Below are positions 12,541 to 24,197 of a stretch of DNA of 64,000 nucleotides, one piece after another; the first letter of the stretch is position 1, and every line of letters begins with the position of its first letter. The notes beneath the pieces are model-generated. The model saw only the letters and a list, made by a program, of their open reading frames with translations, ran no database searches and was not told the origin of the DNA. The DNA comes from Coniferiporia sulphurascens. Lineage: Eukaryota > Basidiomycota > Agaricomycetes > Hymenochaetales > Hymenochaetaceae. The position numbers and the translations under genes were made by a program. The stretch spans positions 124,001 to 188,000 of the forward strand of contig NBBA01000005.1 in the NCBI GenBank assembly GCA_002794785.1, given 5' to 3'.

Positions 12541-13455
12541 CGTCGATACACCGGTGGTATCCCTTTGTGACTCTATTGCGTTTGCGCAACTTTCATTATT
12601 CCACCACGACGTTTTTGTCGACTCGTGATAGACTGAATCTCGCAGGCACGAACCAGGGGTCGTACTGAGCTGAACTGCATAGTCGGTTTTTTTTGGCTGC
12701 ATCATACACGCATCCAAAACTGGTCTTGTTGTATTAAGAACGAACCGGGAGAGTCCCAGGGAGGCCATTTGACTTCTGTCGCTTCATTCAATATATCTCC
12801 TTGCACTGATTAATTGTCTTGAGCGGCCGCATAAGTATCAAGACGTCTTTAATCGAAGTTTACTTGTCCTCAAGCACGGAAGGGTTGTGCAGTGTGACGT
12901 ACAAGGGTCATCGTGTGGTCTTCAGAGCCAGTATGAGCGTACGCGTCAGCCCCTCAAGGCTTTGAGGCCCATATCTATGACTAATTTAACTGTAATGATG
13001 TGTAAACTGCAATCGCGGCGGTGCATCTCCGGTGCCTTACTCCGAAATACTTATGCACGTACTCGCAGTTCCGTCGGCATGGACATGATCATCTCGGCGC
13101 CCGGAGCCACTCGCGAATACATGTAGTTATCTCTTCCTCTCATACGGTTTAGATGTGCCTGAGTAACTTTAACCGAAGAGTGCTTAAAATGAAAAGTGCG
13201 AGAACGAGATAGAAGAGACGCAAATTTCGTTCACTTCGACGTTTTTATTTTTGCAAAAGTGACGGTGGCGCGTGGATTATCTGCAACCTTCCGCTTTTGA
13301 ATAAGATACCAAATTTGGGATGTCGTTCTCGAAGGTCTCCTGACCACCCTAAATGGTCGCTTGGTACCAGGCTGGTGCGGTTTTCGCAGCCTGTTCTTCC
13401 TTTGCTTCCCTCCATCAAGTTTCAACCAGACGTTTTGCTGAAAGATCGAAGCGAC
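12541..13455. other. Intergenic region, possible further decay products
   Basis: No intact gene recognised. Short open frames are present on both strands but carry no domain I can name. The region probably mixes sequence left by the DUF1996 relic with the promoter of the DUF7704-like gene. Confidence 0.4.
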
Positions 13456-13977
13456 ATGAGTACAGAAACAAAGATACCACTTTTGCCGTATCGACTGTTT
13501 TTCTTGTACATTGAACCAATCTCAGCACTGCTCGGCGCGTTTTACGCGGGTCGGCCGGCAGAATACCTCTCAATGATCACCATGCAGTCGCGAGAACCAT
13601 TCTTTGCGAAAGCGCCGACGCCGGTCTCAGTCGAGGTCGCCATTTCACTCTTCCAATTATCAAATCTGTATCTGCTATTCGCACTTAACGAACACCTGGT
13701 CTTGTCTTCGACAAATTCGTTGCGAACTTGGCGGAGACTACTGTTCTGTCTGCTAATTGCGGACTTTGGACATTTGATAACGATGTTCCCTCTCGGTCTG
13801 GACGTGTACTGGCGCGTCTGGGAATGGAATGCGATGCTGTGGGGGAGTATAGGGTTTGTCTACATGGGTGCGGGAATGCGGCTGGCGTTCTTATCGGGGC
13901 TGGGACTGGTACAGCCTGCGAATCGGGATCGATCGCAGCCAGCCGCCGCGGCCGTCGCTGAGGCCAAAAGGAAATGA
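13456..13977 (+). CDS. Small four-helix membrane protein, DUF7704-like
   Basis: A single-exon gene of 173 residues. The frame is open further upstream, but I chose the ATG giving MSTETKIPLLPYRLFFLYIE, because this is where the conserved-looking part begins. The start LPYRLFFLYIEPISALLGAF, followed by three more hydrophobic segments (about residues 55-80, 90-110 and 120-145), resembles the fungal DUF7704 family of small integral membrane proteins of unknown function. The tail is Ala/Arg/Lys-rich and short (AAAAVAEAKRK). No catalytic motif is visible. The gene lies alone between the DUF1996 relic and the ABC transporter. Family naming is from memory of the N-terminal pattern and is moderately certain; function is unknown. 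Confidence 0.75.
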   Translation: MSTETKIPLLPYRLFFLYIEPISALLGAFYAGRPAEYLSMITMQSREPFFAKAPTPVSVEVAISLFQLSNLYLLFALNEHLVLSSTNSLRTWRRLLFCLLIADFGHLITMFPLGLDVYWRVWEWNAMLWGSIGFVYMGAGMRLAFLSGLGLVQPANRDRSQPAAAAVAEAKRK

Positions 13978-14396
13978 CGAAGGTGAATTCGCGTCCGCTC
14001 TGTTTAATTGATGATGTTCTAAGATCCAGATTATAACGAGGCACGGAGAGGGGGTGAAAACGGCGCAATTCTATAGGCTTACTACTATCCGTGCCGCACC
14101 GCAGCAGCGCTGAGGGTGTCATTTGTCATTTGCGAGGAATTAGTCATGTCTTGTCTCGCGTAATCGGGGAAAAAGTTCCGGCGCCACTAGTACTAGTGCG
14201 ATGTCGGATCGCGCGCGTCATTTCGATGAGCTAAACTTTGTCCTCCGCGAGCGCACACGTCGATCTCCCGGCATCCCAGCCGGTCCGTAATTGGTAACTT
14301 GTCTTGCTTTTCACTCGCCCTATAAACACATTCCCCCCTCCAGCCCCATCTATCAACACCCTTTCCTCTCTTTCCCCCTCCTCCGACATATCCCTC
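13978..14396. other. Promoter region of the ABC transporter gene
   Basis: Short gap between the DUF7704-like gene and the ABC transporter. It contains the TATA box at 14321-14326 and, after it, a long C/T-rich stretch. No coding exon was recognised. Confidence 0.5.
14321..14326 (+). promoter_or_regulatory. TATA box of the ABC transporter gene
   Basis: TATAAA in the context CGCCCTATAAACACATTCC, followed by a pyrimidine-rich tract and the start codon 71 bp downstream. Spacing and context fit a fungal TATA promoter; not tested. Confidence 0.55.
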
Positions 14397-17300
14397 ATGG
14401 ACGCCCTCCGAGAAACAGAGCCGCCGGGTGACCGCGACAGGGATATCGTCCCGGAGCTCCCCGCCGGCCCGGCCATGGTTGCTGCAGCCATTGGCGATGC
14501 CTTTCACCAGCACTCCCGTCCCCAGCTCGATCAGACGGGCAGTGGGATAGGCCGGCAAAGGAGTGGTTCACATGCATCCGTCGCGATAGACCACTTCGAC
14601 CCGGAGGGTGTCAACGAGCTCAGGCGCACATTTACTCGGCAGAGCGCAGCCGCTCGTTCGACGGCCTCCTTGAATGTCCCAAAGCCCTTCGTACCCGCAA
14701 GCAGCGCACGTTCGACATCGGAAAGCACTGCCGTCTCAGAATCGGACAAATTTGACTTCGAAAAGCACCTGAAAGGTGTTATACGACAGTACGTCAAGCT
14801 CGCGCGAATTTCGCATTGATAAACTAATAACAGTTTATTTTTAGGGTGGAAGGCCAATCGATCAAGTCACGCGAACTCGGAGTGGTTTTTCAGAACCTGC
14901 GAGTACAGGGATTGGGCTCGTCTGCGAGCTTTCAACCCACTGTGGCCTCGACAATCAACCCTTTCGCAATCCCCCACAAAATTCGTCAAGGAATGCACCC
15001 TCCTGTGCGTGATATTCTGTCAGGCTTTGAGGGAGTAGTGAAACCGGGGGAAATGCTGCGTATGTACACGTTTTATTATTTGCTTCAATACGACTGACAC
15101 CATGTCCGTTGCTTGCTCACAGTCGTCCTTGGTCGTCCGGGTTCCGGCTGCTCTACTTTTTTGAAGACGCTCGCAAATCAGCATGCCGAATACCATTCCG
15201 TAACGGGTCTGCTGCACTACAATGGCTTTACCCCGAAGCAGATATGGAAGCACTATCGCGGCGATGTCATCTACTGCCCAGAGGATGACGTACACTTCCC
15301 GACCCTCACGGTCAGAGAAACGCTCTCCTTCGCCGCGCGCACGCGTGTGCCGAGCAGCTCGGCGCGCCCGGGCACCCGGGCGGAGTTTGTGAATGGTATT
15401 ACAGATACGCTCGGTACAGTGTTTGGGCTGAGGCACGTCATGGACACGAAGGTTGGGAATGCGGCAGTAAGGGGCGTGAGCGGTGGCCAGCGCAAACGTG
15501 TTTCGATTGCAGAGGCACTCGCGACCCGTGCGAAGCTCGGCGCGTGGGACAAGTACGTGTCATTGTGTTACTCCGCTTGCATGAAATACTGACTATTCGT
15601 GTTAAGCTCTACACGTGGTTTGGATTCGTCGACCGCGCTGGAGTTCGTCCGTGCTCTGCGCATTGCGACCGACAATCTTGGCTTGACCTCTATTGTGTCC
15701 ATCTATCAGGCCTCGGAGCTGCTCTACTATCTCTTCGATAAGGTCTGTGTCATTTACGAAGGCAAGATGGTTTATTATGGCAAGGCCAGCGAAGCGCGTG
15801 ACTACTTCATCGAGATGGGCTGGGAACCTGCCAACAGGCAAACTACGGCCGACTTCCTTGTCGCTGGTGCGCATATATTGAGGTTTTTGTTATTTCCGCG
15901 TTTTATCTGACCATTTATTTTCAGTGACAAACTCGGAGGGTCGCACCGTCCGACCTGGATACGAGTATCGTGTCCCGCGCACCGCGGACGAGATGGTTGC
16001 ATATTTCCAGAAGCATCCGTTCTCCGCACAGAATCGCTCCGATATCTCGACCTTCCTAGCGGAAAATGTTGTCACAGAGGATGGCAGTGAGCTTGCGGGC
16101 TTCCCTATCGTACCTTCGAAACCCATTGCAGAGAAGGAGGAGAAGCGAATGTCTTACATGCAGAGCGCCCGTGCAGAACACGCAAAGCACTCGCGCCAGG
16201 CAAGTCCCTATACGATCAGCGTTCCTGCGCAGATCAGGGAGGTGGTTATCCGTCGCGTGCAGATCCTCCGTGGAGACTGGAACGCGCAGGTCATACAGCT
16301 GGTGTCGTTCGTCTTCCAGGCAATCATCATGGGCACGATTTTCTTGAAACTCGCGGATTCCACGTCGGCGTACTTCTCGCGTGGGGGTGTCTTATTCTTG
16401 TGAGTACCGTTTTGCTTTGGGATGAAGTCATTGTGCCAACGTTCTCCTTTTTTGCTAGTTCTCTCCTTTTCGGTGCCCTGTCAGCCATGGCCGAGATTCC
16501 CGCGCTCTTTGCCCAGCGTCCGATTGTGCTTCGCCATTTCAAGTCTGCCATGTACCATCCGTTTGCCGAGTCCATCGCGCTCACCCTTGTTGATATCCCG
16601 ATAACTTTCGCAACGCTCGTTATATTTGCCATAATTCTTTATTTCCTGGTCGGACTTCAGAGGACGGCCAGCCAGTTCTTGTGAGTCGCTAGCAGATGGT
16701 TTCTTCAGGATTATTGGCTTACGGTATCCCTCAGCATATTTTTCTTGATCATTTTCTCGATGACTATCACGATGAAGGCGTTCTTCCGCACGCTTGCTGC
16801 GGCTTTCAAACGTGAACCAAGCGCGCAGTCACTTGCGGGCATCTTCATCCTCGCCCTCGTCTTGTACACGGGTTATACTATCCCGAGGCCATCAATGATT
16901 GGTATGTATTTTTTCTTATCACGCGATAAGGTGGTGAAATTAATGGCGGTGTTTCAGGTGCCCTGAGATGGATTACTTACATCAACGTGTGTCATTTGCT
17001 TTGCCTATCTCTGTTTTGTTCCATACACTAACAGGCTATTGTCCTTTTGTCAATATAGCCGCTGCGTTACGGTTTTGAGGCTATCATTGTGAATGAATTC
17101 CACACCCTGAACGGATCGTGCGCATCGTTGGTTCCTTCGGGACCAGGATACGAAGGAATCAGCCTGTCAAATCAGGTCTGTTCCACAGTCGGGTCTGTAT
17201 CGGGGCAGCCCAACGTCAACGGAAATACTTTCATTGAACTATCTTATGGCTACTCTTATGGTGATCTCTGGAGGGTAAGCCCGCGCGTTGCTTTTTGTTC

Positions 17301-19998
17301 CGGAGAATGTTGACAGAAATGTTCCGATAAATAGAATTTTGGAATCGTCATCGTCTTCGCCGCCGGTTTCATTTTCCTTTTGAATCTGTTCACCGAGCTC
17401 AATACGACATCGGCGCAAGAGACGGCAGTTACGCTATTCAAGCGTGGTGTCAAGAACGCGCCCGTGGCTGATGCCGTCGCCGGAGATGAAGAAAAGGGAC
17501 ACGTGCAAGCGCCGCAACCGGGTGCAGGTGACTCACATGCAGCGGCGGAGAAAGCAGCGGAGGCTTCACCGGTTATGACGGACGTCTTCTCATGGCAGCA
17601 CCTCGACTACACCGTTCCGATCGGTAAAGGCGAGACACGAAAGTTACTCGATGATGTTTCTGGTTTCGTCGCGCCTGGAAAATTGACTGCGCTGATGGGC
17701 GAGTCAGGAGCGGGGAAGGTAATATCTTTTTTGATATGAGGAAGAATGGTGGCTGAGTTTCGTGTCGCAGACGACTCTATTGAACGTCCTTGCCGGTCGC
17801 ACTGACACCGGTGTGGTCACTGGGGACCGCTTCGTTAACGGTCAAGGTTTGCCGCATGATTTCCAGGCACAAACGTATGTAATTCTTGAATTTGATTTAC
17901 ACCCGGAGGACGCGCGCATCTAATCTCCGTCGGTTATTTAGCGGGTATTGTCAGCAGATGGATAGCCACCTTGCCGAAACGACTGTTCGCGAAGCGCTCC
18001 TGTTCTCTGCGAAGCTCCGCCAGCCACAGTCCGTTTCTATCGCAGATAAGGAAGCATAGTACGTTGCAACGCGTTTGCTCGCTCCGGTGATAGCATTTAA
18101 CTCAGAAATTTTCGCTTCTTCTAGTGTGGAGACGTGCTTGAAGATGTGCGGGCTAGAGTCGCACGCTGATGCCATTGTCGGTTCGCTTGGTGTCGAGCAC
18201 AAGAAGCGTACGACCATTGCCGTCGAGTTGGCTGCGAAGCCAAGGTTACTTCTGTTTTTGGACGAGCCAACCAGCGGGCTCGACAGTCAGTCCGCTTGGG
18301 CGATCACGTCGTTTTTGCGGACTTTGGCTGACCATGGGCAAGCTATTCTGTGCACGTGAGTAGGCGCTTATTCTTATCGGTCCCGAAGCATGGCTGATAT
18401 GAAATGAATGCGCAGTATTCATCAACCGTCTAGTGAACTATTCCAAGTCTTTGATCGTCTTTTGCTCCTCCGGAAGGGCGGGCAAACTGTTTATTTCGGT
18501 GATCTTGGGGAGAACTCGTCCACGCTGATCAACTACTTCGAGGGGAATGGAGCGCGCTCTTGTGGCCCGTACGAGAATCCGTAAGACTGTTCATTTTGGT
18601 GTTACTAGTTATGTCCTGAAATTTTTATTGCAGTGCTGAGTGGATGCTTGATGTTATTGGCGCCGGAGCGACGGCGACAACTACGATTGACTGGTATGAT
18701 GCCTGGAGGAACTCAGACGAATCCAAGGGTGTGGCTGCTGAACTTGGCCGGATTCACGAGGAGGGCCGCAGTAAGCCACCCATCCAAGCCACGCGCAAAT
18801 CTGAGTTCGCGTCGTCCTGGGGCTTCCAGCTCTTCACTCTTACGAAGCGTGGGTTCCAAGCTTACTGGCGTAACCCGACCTACGTCTTGGCGAAGTTGTT
18901 CTTGAATATTGCTGCCGGCCTGTTCATTGGCTTTACTTTCTTCAAAGCTAAGGACTCCATGCAGGGCACTCAGAACAAGCTTTTCGTACGTGCAGATGCT
19001 TTGTGCTGTCGAAATTGTTGGTGCTGATTCATTGTTGTTCCTCAGGCGATCTTCATGTCCACTATTCTTTCGGTTCCCCTGTCCAATCAGCTGCAAGTCA
19101 TCTTCATCGACTTCCGCGACATTTACGAGGTGCGCGAACGCCCGAGCAGGATGTATAGCTGGACCGCGCTTGTGACGTCGCAGCTATTAGTCGAGGCCCC
19201 CTGGAATGTCTTGGGCTCGACGCTTTTCTTCATCTGCTGGTATTGGACGGTGGGCTTCGAAACCAGCCGCGCTGGCTACACATACATCCTCTTCGGCCTC
19301 GCTTTCCCGTTGTATTACACTTCGATCGCACAGGCTGTTGCTGCAATGGCGCCGAACGCAGTCATCGCGTCCGTTCTATTCAGTGCCCTGTTCTCATTCG
19401 TCATTTCCTTGTGAGTTGCTCTTAATGCATCAGATGTCTTTTCGGTGCTAATATGATTATCCTTAGCAACGGTGTATTGCAACCATTCAGGGAGCTGGGC
19501 TGGTGGCAATGGATGTACCGTCTATCGCCGTTCACTTACCTCATCGAGGGTCTCCTCGGACAAGGTCAGTCTCTTACAGCACTTTTTGAAGTACATTACC
19601 CTGACGCGTGTAATTGCAGCCATCGGTCATCAAGAGATCAACTGTGCAACCCAGGAGCTTGTCAAAGTTAGCCCTTTGAGTGGGCAGACTTGCTCCCAGT
19701 TCCTTTCCGCGTACATCTCGACGGCAGGTGGCTACGTGCAGAATCCGGATGCGACGAGCGATTGTATGTTCTGTTCCTCACGGACGACGGACCAGTTCCT
19801 CGAGTCCTCGTTCAACATCTTCTACTCGCACCACTGGCGTAATCTCGGTATCCTTTGCGCTTTCGTTGTATTTAACGTACGTTTATCTCTCTATTTACGT
19901 TATCCTGTGCAAATTTTGACTGACGATATGTGACTTCCCTGCAGGTCGCAGCTGTATACGCCCTCACGTACCTGTTCCGAATTCGCTTCCGTCGCTAA
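14397..19998 (+). CDS. PDR-type (ABCG) multidrug ABC transporter, full length
   Basis: Plasma-membrane ATP-driven efflux pump of the fungal pleiotropic drug resistance family. Nineteen exons join in phase to 1510 residues: 14397-14788, 14845-15059, 15123-15552, 15607-15866, 15925-16399, 16459-16680, 16735-16901, 16958-16986, 17059-17274, 17335-17718, 17771-17874, 17942-18058, 18125-18355, 18416-18580, 18634-18985, 19046-19410, 19467-19564, 19620-19876, 19945-19998. The order is NBD1-TMD1-NBD2-TMD2. NBD1 has the fungal-type Walker [10 protein letters not shown] (Cys for Lys, ~206-214) and a canonical signature [13 protein letters not shown]2 has a canonical Walker A GESGAGKTT (~924) and Walker [15 protein letters not shown] (~1044), but a divergent signature [11 protein letters not shown]. 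One ATP site is therefore degenerate, as is normal for this family. Membrane segments lie at about 500-800 and 1170-1480. Length is typical. Substrate unknown. A TATA box lies 71 bp upstream. Confidence 0.96.
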
Positions 19999-21400
19999 AG
20001 TACATGTCTAGATGCTGTGATCACTTTTCATTTCATTCATTTTACCACGCACGCACCCGAACTTTTTTCTATTTCTATCAGCCAATGCGGACACTAATAA
20101 TAATATTAAACGACTAGAGTTTTATGAAATGGTTAACAGAGTTCAATGCAATTTTGGATATACATTTTGCATGTTCGTTTAATGACTTCTATTTTTTTTT
20201 CGGTGCGAGATAGAGAATAAGAAGTAATCCCCAATGTATATTTCTGTATCTTTTTGCAAGAAATTAGATTGCGATGTGTAATCTCGACCTGGTCTCTTAC
20301 GAAGTCATGTCGTACAACCTGGCTCGGCGCACCACTTGCGTATGTGATGCGGAGCGAACGGTTACCCGATATTCGAAGCCATTATCGTGCCTGATCTCTC
20401 GGGGCACCGGTCGGTTTCCTCGGCAGGACTCAGGTATGGAGCCGAGCCCGGCTTGCTGATTGTGCTTACTCCGAGTCGGGACGGCATCAAACCTGTAATA
20501 AAGATACAGAAAACACGCGGTGCGGGCCAGGAGCTGAAGAGGAGGCGCGAGTCGGGTGTTAGTAAGCTCCTTCATTTCGGTCCTGGGTCTTGAGCCCTGA
20601 AGCGCCTATCGCGTCGCTGAGTGGACGCAGATATCAGTGCCAAGTTTTATTGGAGTGATTACGCGCGTGTGGATACGGATATGAGTGCGGAGACCCGTGA
20701 AGTACTCCGCAGATTGTATATGTGTATCCCTAGTTGGAGTAAAGGGCCAACAGCGATTAGTTTCTGTCTCCTTTTTCACTAGCGGCCTGCAAAGGAAATT
20801 GCGGGATGTGGAGATTGAAAGAATGCGTTTTTTCCCTAGTAATCTCAGTAGTAGTAGCTTGCTTCAGCTGCTGCTTCGAGCGTGCCTCCGAGTCTGAAGT
20901 CGTCCGACGCATACAGCAAGTTAGCTGCCCATATGATTTTTTACGTTTTCTGGATCCTAAACGTGCTTTGAGGGACTTGATGAAAATTATCTCGCTGGGG
21001 CTCGCCGAGTGGCCGTGCCCTTTAAAGCTCCGACAATATCAAGCACAACCAAATAATCAGCCACGCTAGGATAATCATCGTCACCACTGGCAATTGGAAT
21101 TTCCAGACCGTATCCCTCTGCATCATACATATCATTTACGCACCCCAAATACAAAAAGGATGTTACAAGAAGCGGAAAAACATATCGAGGAAAGGTTGGT
21201 AACAATAGAAAACAGAAAACAAAAAAAGTCCCAAAATTTGCAATATACAGTAAGTTCAAATTCAACGTGAATGTAGTGGCGGTAAAACCTTCCAGTTCTT
21301 CATTATAAGCTTTAGAACTGAAAGTGTCGCAACGAAGCTTCATATGCACCTTATGCACGTATATTAGCGTCAAGAACGTGCAGCTGCAAATTATTACCCA
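19999..21400. other. Intergenic region, no gene recognised
   Basis: AT-rich directly after the ABC transporter stop (3' untranslated sequence likely to about 20260). Several short open frames follow on both strands, none with a recognisable domain. The longest minus-strand frame (20987-21373) lies just downstream of the next gene's stop and is treated as chance or 3' UTR. Confidence 0.5.
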
Positions 21401-21979
21401 CTATAGATCTTCGTCCACCAAGGATATCGCATCGCGCGACGCATTGCTGCCTTCTCTGCGTCGCCGCCTCATCGGCTTCTCCTCCGTACCCTGTAAGTCG
21501 GATCTTTGGTTTTGCTGGTATGGGGTAGAACCGACATCTCTGTCTCCACTGATGTCCCCGTCTCCACCGACAACATCGTCGTCGATCTCGGACATAATAC
21601 CGCCTATGTCGGAGGTGCAAAGGCAAATGCCCTTGAGCTTGTGTATTGTGATCTGGTAGACGCGTCTCAGGGTCACTGGACTATTGGTCGAGCCTGGTAC
21701 CTCATCTTCCTGGTATCGCTTCTTCCACTCTTCCTCGAGGACGCGAAGCTTCTGCGTTGCGATGTGAATTTTGCGCGCATGGTAGACGACCATGACGCTA
21801 CTTGAAAAGCCCGTGATCGGCATAATCAGGATGTGAATATAGAATTTCCAGTTCGAGAGTACGATCTGTCTCCTCTTGCGCTTGATGTTTTTCTCATGGT
21901 CCTCCTTCCCGTACTCTTCCAGACCGACGCGCTCTCTGTAGCGGCCCTTCCTGAAGAGTAGAAGTTGCCACACCGCCAT
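21401..21979 (-). CDS. Hypothetical membrane protein, paralogue A of a tandem pair
   Basis: Unrecognised family. One open frame of 192 residues on the minus strand. It shares a core with the gene at 23442-24197: a basic start (NIKRKRRQIVLSNW), a hydrophobic segment with a Pro-x-Thr-Gly centre (ILIMPITGFSSSVMVVY), then HARKIHIATQKLRVLEEEW and a basic end. Spacing of these blocks matches in both proteins. After the core the copies diverge: this one has an acidic stretch (MSEIDDDVVGGDGD) and a basic, Arg-rich tail (KPMRRRRREGSN). An internal intron in the divergent part cannot be excluded. TATATAT at 22115-22121 is about 137 bp upstream of the start. The pattern suggests a small membrane-associated protein; function unknown. 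Confidence 0.65.
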   Translation of the reverse strand: MAVWQLLLFRKGRYRERVGLEEYGKEDHEKNIKRKRRQIVLSNWKFYIHILIMPITGFSSSVMVVYHARKIHIATQKLRVLEEEWKKRYQEDEVPGSTNSPVTLRRVYQITIHKLKGICLCTSDIGGIMSEIDDDVVGGDGDISGDRDVGSTPYQQNQRSDLQGTEEKPMRRRRREGSNASRDAISLVDEDL

Positions 21980-23441
21980 TTCTAGCCGTTCTACCGATCA
22001 GTATTCACATAGCGGGATTATAATGTGGACGCTGACCTCTTTTTTCGTGTGTAGCCGGAAGGACGGGTGTGAGGATGCAGGCGTGGGGCTTGTACTTGAG
22101 AAAGCGTTGAGTACATATATATGGCGGAGGTCCCCTACGGCGTCAAAATCTGAAGTGTATTGTGGTCTAGTGGAGGGGTGAGTGTCACACTTCCCAGCAT
22201 CATGGTCATATGAGTCCAGGTGAAACTGCGTATACGAGGGGTATAAGCGCCTACACCATGCACAGAACAGGTTACGCTCGACTATCCGGCGAATCATAAT
22301 GAAAAGACATGGCAGGTGGGTGTGAAAAGCGCCCTTTTGCCGCTCTCTTAAGACTAAAAGGACGGAAATTACTTGATAGCGGCCTGCTACAGTGTCAATC
22401 GGTCAATGCTAAACGTGCACGTCCTGTGCGCCAAATGGGCGTTAAAGCAACTATAAAGTTATGCTCATGTCCGGTGAAGACGGCTGCCAAAGGCCTCGAA
22501 CCTGTCGAGGCCCGAGTCGGTCCCCAAGGCTCCGGGATCATCATCTTGCTCTACATTTTTAGTGAGACGGCTGGCAATTGGCGAACATAGCTTTCCACTT
22601 TGTCAACCCTGAATCGTTCTGGTGAAGCCTGGCATGCGCGTGTGCAATTATTCGGATGATGTACGGTGCAACAAGGGGCCGCCCGGGCGCTTGAAGAAGC
22701 ACATTGGTTCAATGCCAACAGACACGTCGAAAGATGTTTGATCCTGAGAGCGACGTAGTATGGGAAGACTCGCACTATGGGGGAGGTTTTCGGGCGAAAT
22801 ATGGGTGTTCCATGCTGTGATATCGAAAGAAGGACCTTCACTCGAGCTTGAGCTAGATAGCGAATTATCACTCTTGTCACTCTTGTATCGGTCTTCAACA
22901 TCGCCGTGATAGTGTAGTGTAGATGTGATCAAGCTTTGTGTGCAAGTATAGAGAACAGCACGGACGGCGCGACCAAAAGGTGGAGGCCGAGACTGCCGGA
23001 CCACCGCAGACCCATAACAAGTAGAAAACAGTATCAAAAACAGGCGTCCAAAACGGCTGCATTAATTAAGCTTTATCTTCGTAGCAACTCAGTTTTAGAC
23101 GCACGCCCTGGAGTCACCTGATTGAATACTGTATAGGCCTTGGTCCTGCGTGCTTCTGTCGATGACTTCGAAGCGCAGGGAAGTGGTCTACCGGTTTGGG
23201 TCACAGTGTAAACTCTCAAGGCTGGAAATGGGCATGCAGACAATTCCAGGAGTTTCCACCTGCGAACGCAAGCCACAAGGGTAATGGGCAATCATAATCG
23301 GAATGTATTGCCTAAAGAGTACATAATGCATAGATTGTGCGGAACCATAGTGGCATAGAGTAAATAATACTGCATTACAAACTCAGACCAACCCAAGGTC
23401 TGAGAACAACGAGGGTGCATAGAAAATAAATAAATGAGAAA
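21980..23441. other. Spacer between the two paralogues
   Basis: Holds the putative promoter of paralogue A and the 3' flank of paralogue B. A minus-strand frame at 22648-23037 has a Ser-rich stretch but no domain, start context or splice support. Nothing else was recognised. Confidence 0.45.
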
Positions 23442-24197
23442 TCAGTAGCCGTAATGGCCGAATTGACCGTGATTGTGAGCCTACAAAAAAAGTTAGACTG
23501 TTTTCCTGAGTTGAAAATATTTGATTACCTTTCGCTGGCTCTTCCTCGCATATAATTCTCCCCCATAGTCACCACCTCGATGGACGCCGTACTCGAGGCC
23601 ATTCTTCATCGCCTCCATCCCGACAGCCTGTCCGGCATCGTAGGCGCCGGCATAATAAGGAGGAGGCACGTTGAAATTCCCGTTTCCGGCCAAGACATGC
23701 GCGCTTTGATCGACTCCACTGAAAACGCCATGGGCAAAGTGTTGGCCAGTTGCGTGAGATGCTACATGATGGAGGGCGTAAGGGGCGGCCGACGCGCCAG
23801 CGTGGGCCACGGCAGCCGAACCAGCGGCTGAAAATACCGAGTCAATGCCCATGCCCACGGCACCAGCGGCACCAGCGATGGAGACGGGTACGAGCCAGTC
23901 GCGGACTTTGTGTACAGGAGGCGAAGGATATCCACGACGGGCCCATTCGTTCTCGAGTAAGCGTAGCTTCTGGTGTGCGACGTGGACTGTTCGGCTGGCG
24001 ACTACACTGCCTATGCTACTAACGCCCCCAGTTAGTGGGATAAGGGCAAAGCCCACGCCGACGGACCAGCCTGCGGCGGCAATTTCACGACGCTTCCTGT
24101 AGATATTGTCGTAGATGTCATCGTCTGAGCGGAAGGGACGACAGATACGTTGAAGATAGGAGTTGGTATCGAAATGAAAGAAATCGCCGATAGCCAT
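23442..24197 (-). CDS. Hypothetical membrane protein, paralogue B of a tandem pair
   Basis: Same unrecognised family as 21401-21979. Two exons (24197-23529 and 23480-23442, 48 bp intron) give 235 residues; splicing replaces a nonsense-like tail with AHNHGQFGHYGY, a better end than reading through the intron. The shared core reads IYRKRREIAAAGW, then ALIPLTGGVSSIGSVVASRT, then VHVAHQKLRLLENEWARRGY. A second hydrophobic stretch (WLVPVSIAGAAGAVGMGIDS) follows, then a Gly/Ala/His/Tyr-rich tail. Basic flank, Pro-Leu-Thr-Gly membrane segment and amphipathic helix suggest membrane association, possibly a hairpin. No catalytic motif. The pair is likely a local duplication that has diverged strongly outside the core. 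Function unknown. Confidence 0.72.

Noticed and set aside
12219..12551. Min-strand frame with VDVYTFG, resembling a kinase motif
   Set aside because: Other kinase motifs are absent. The plus strand here reads as the Ser/Thr-rich tail of the DUF1996 relic, so the match is chance.
22648..23037. 129-residue minus-strand frame with a Ser run
   Set aside because: No recognisable domain and no splice partners. Could be real but cannot be supported.
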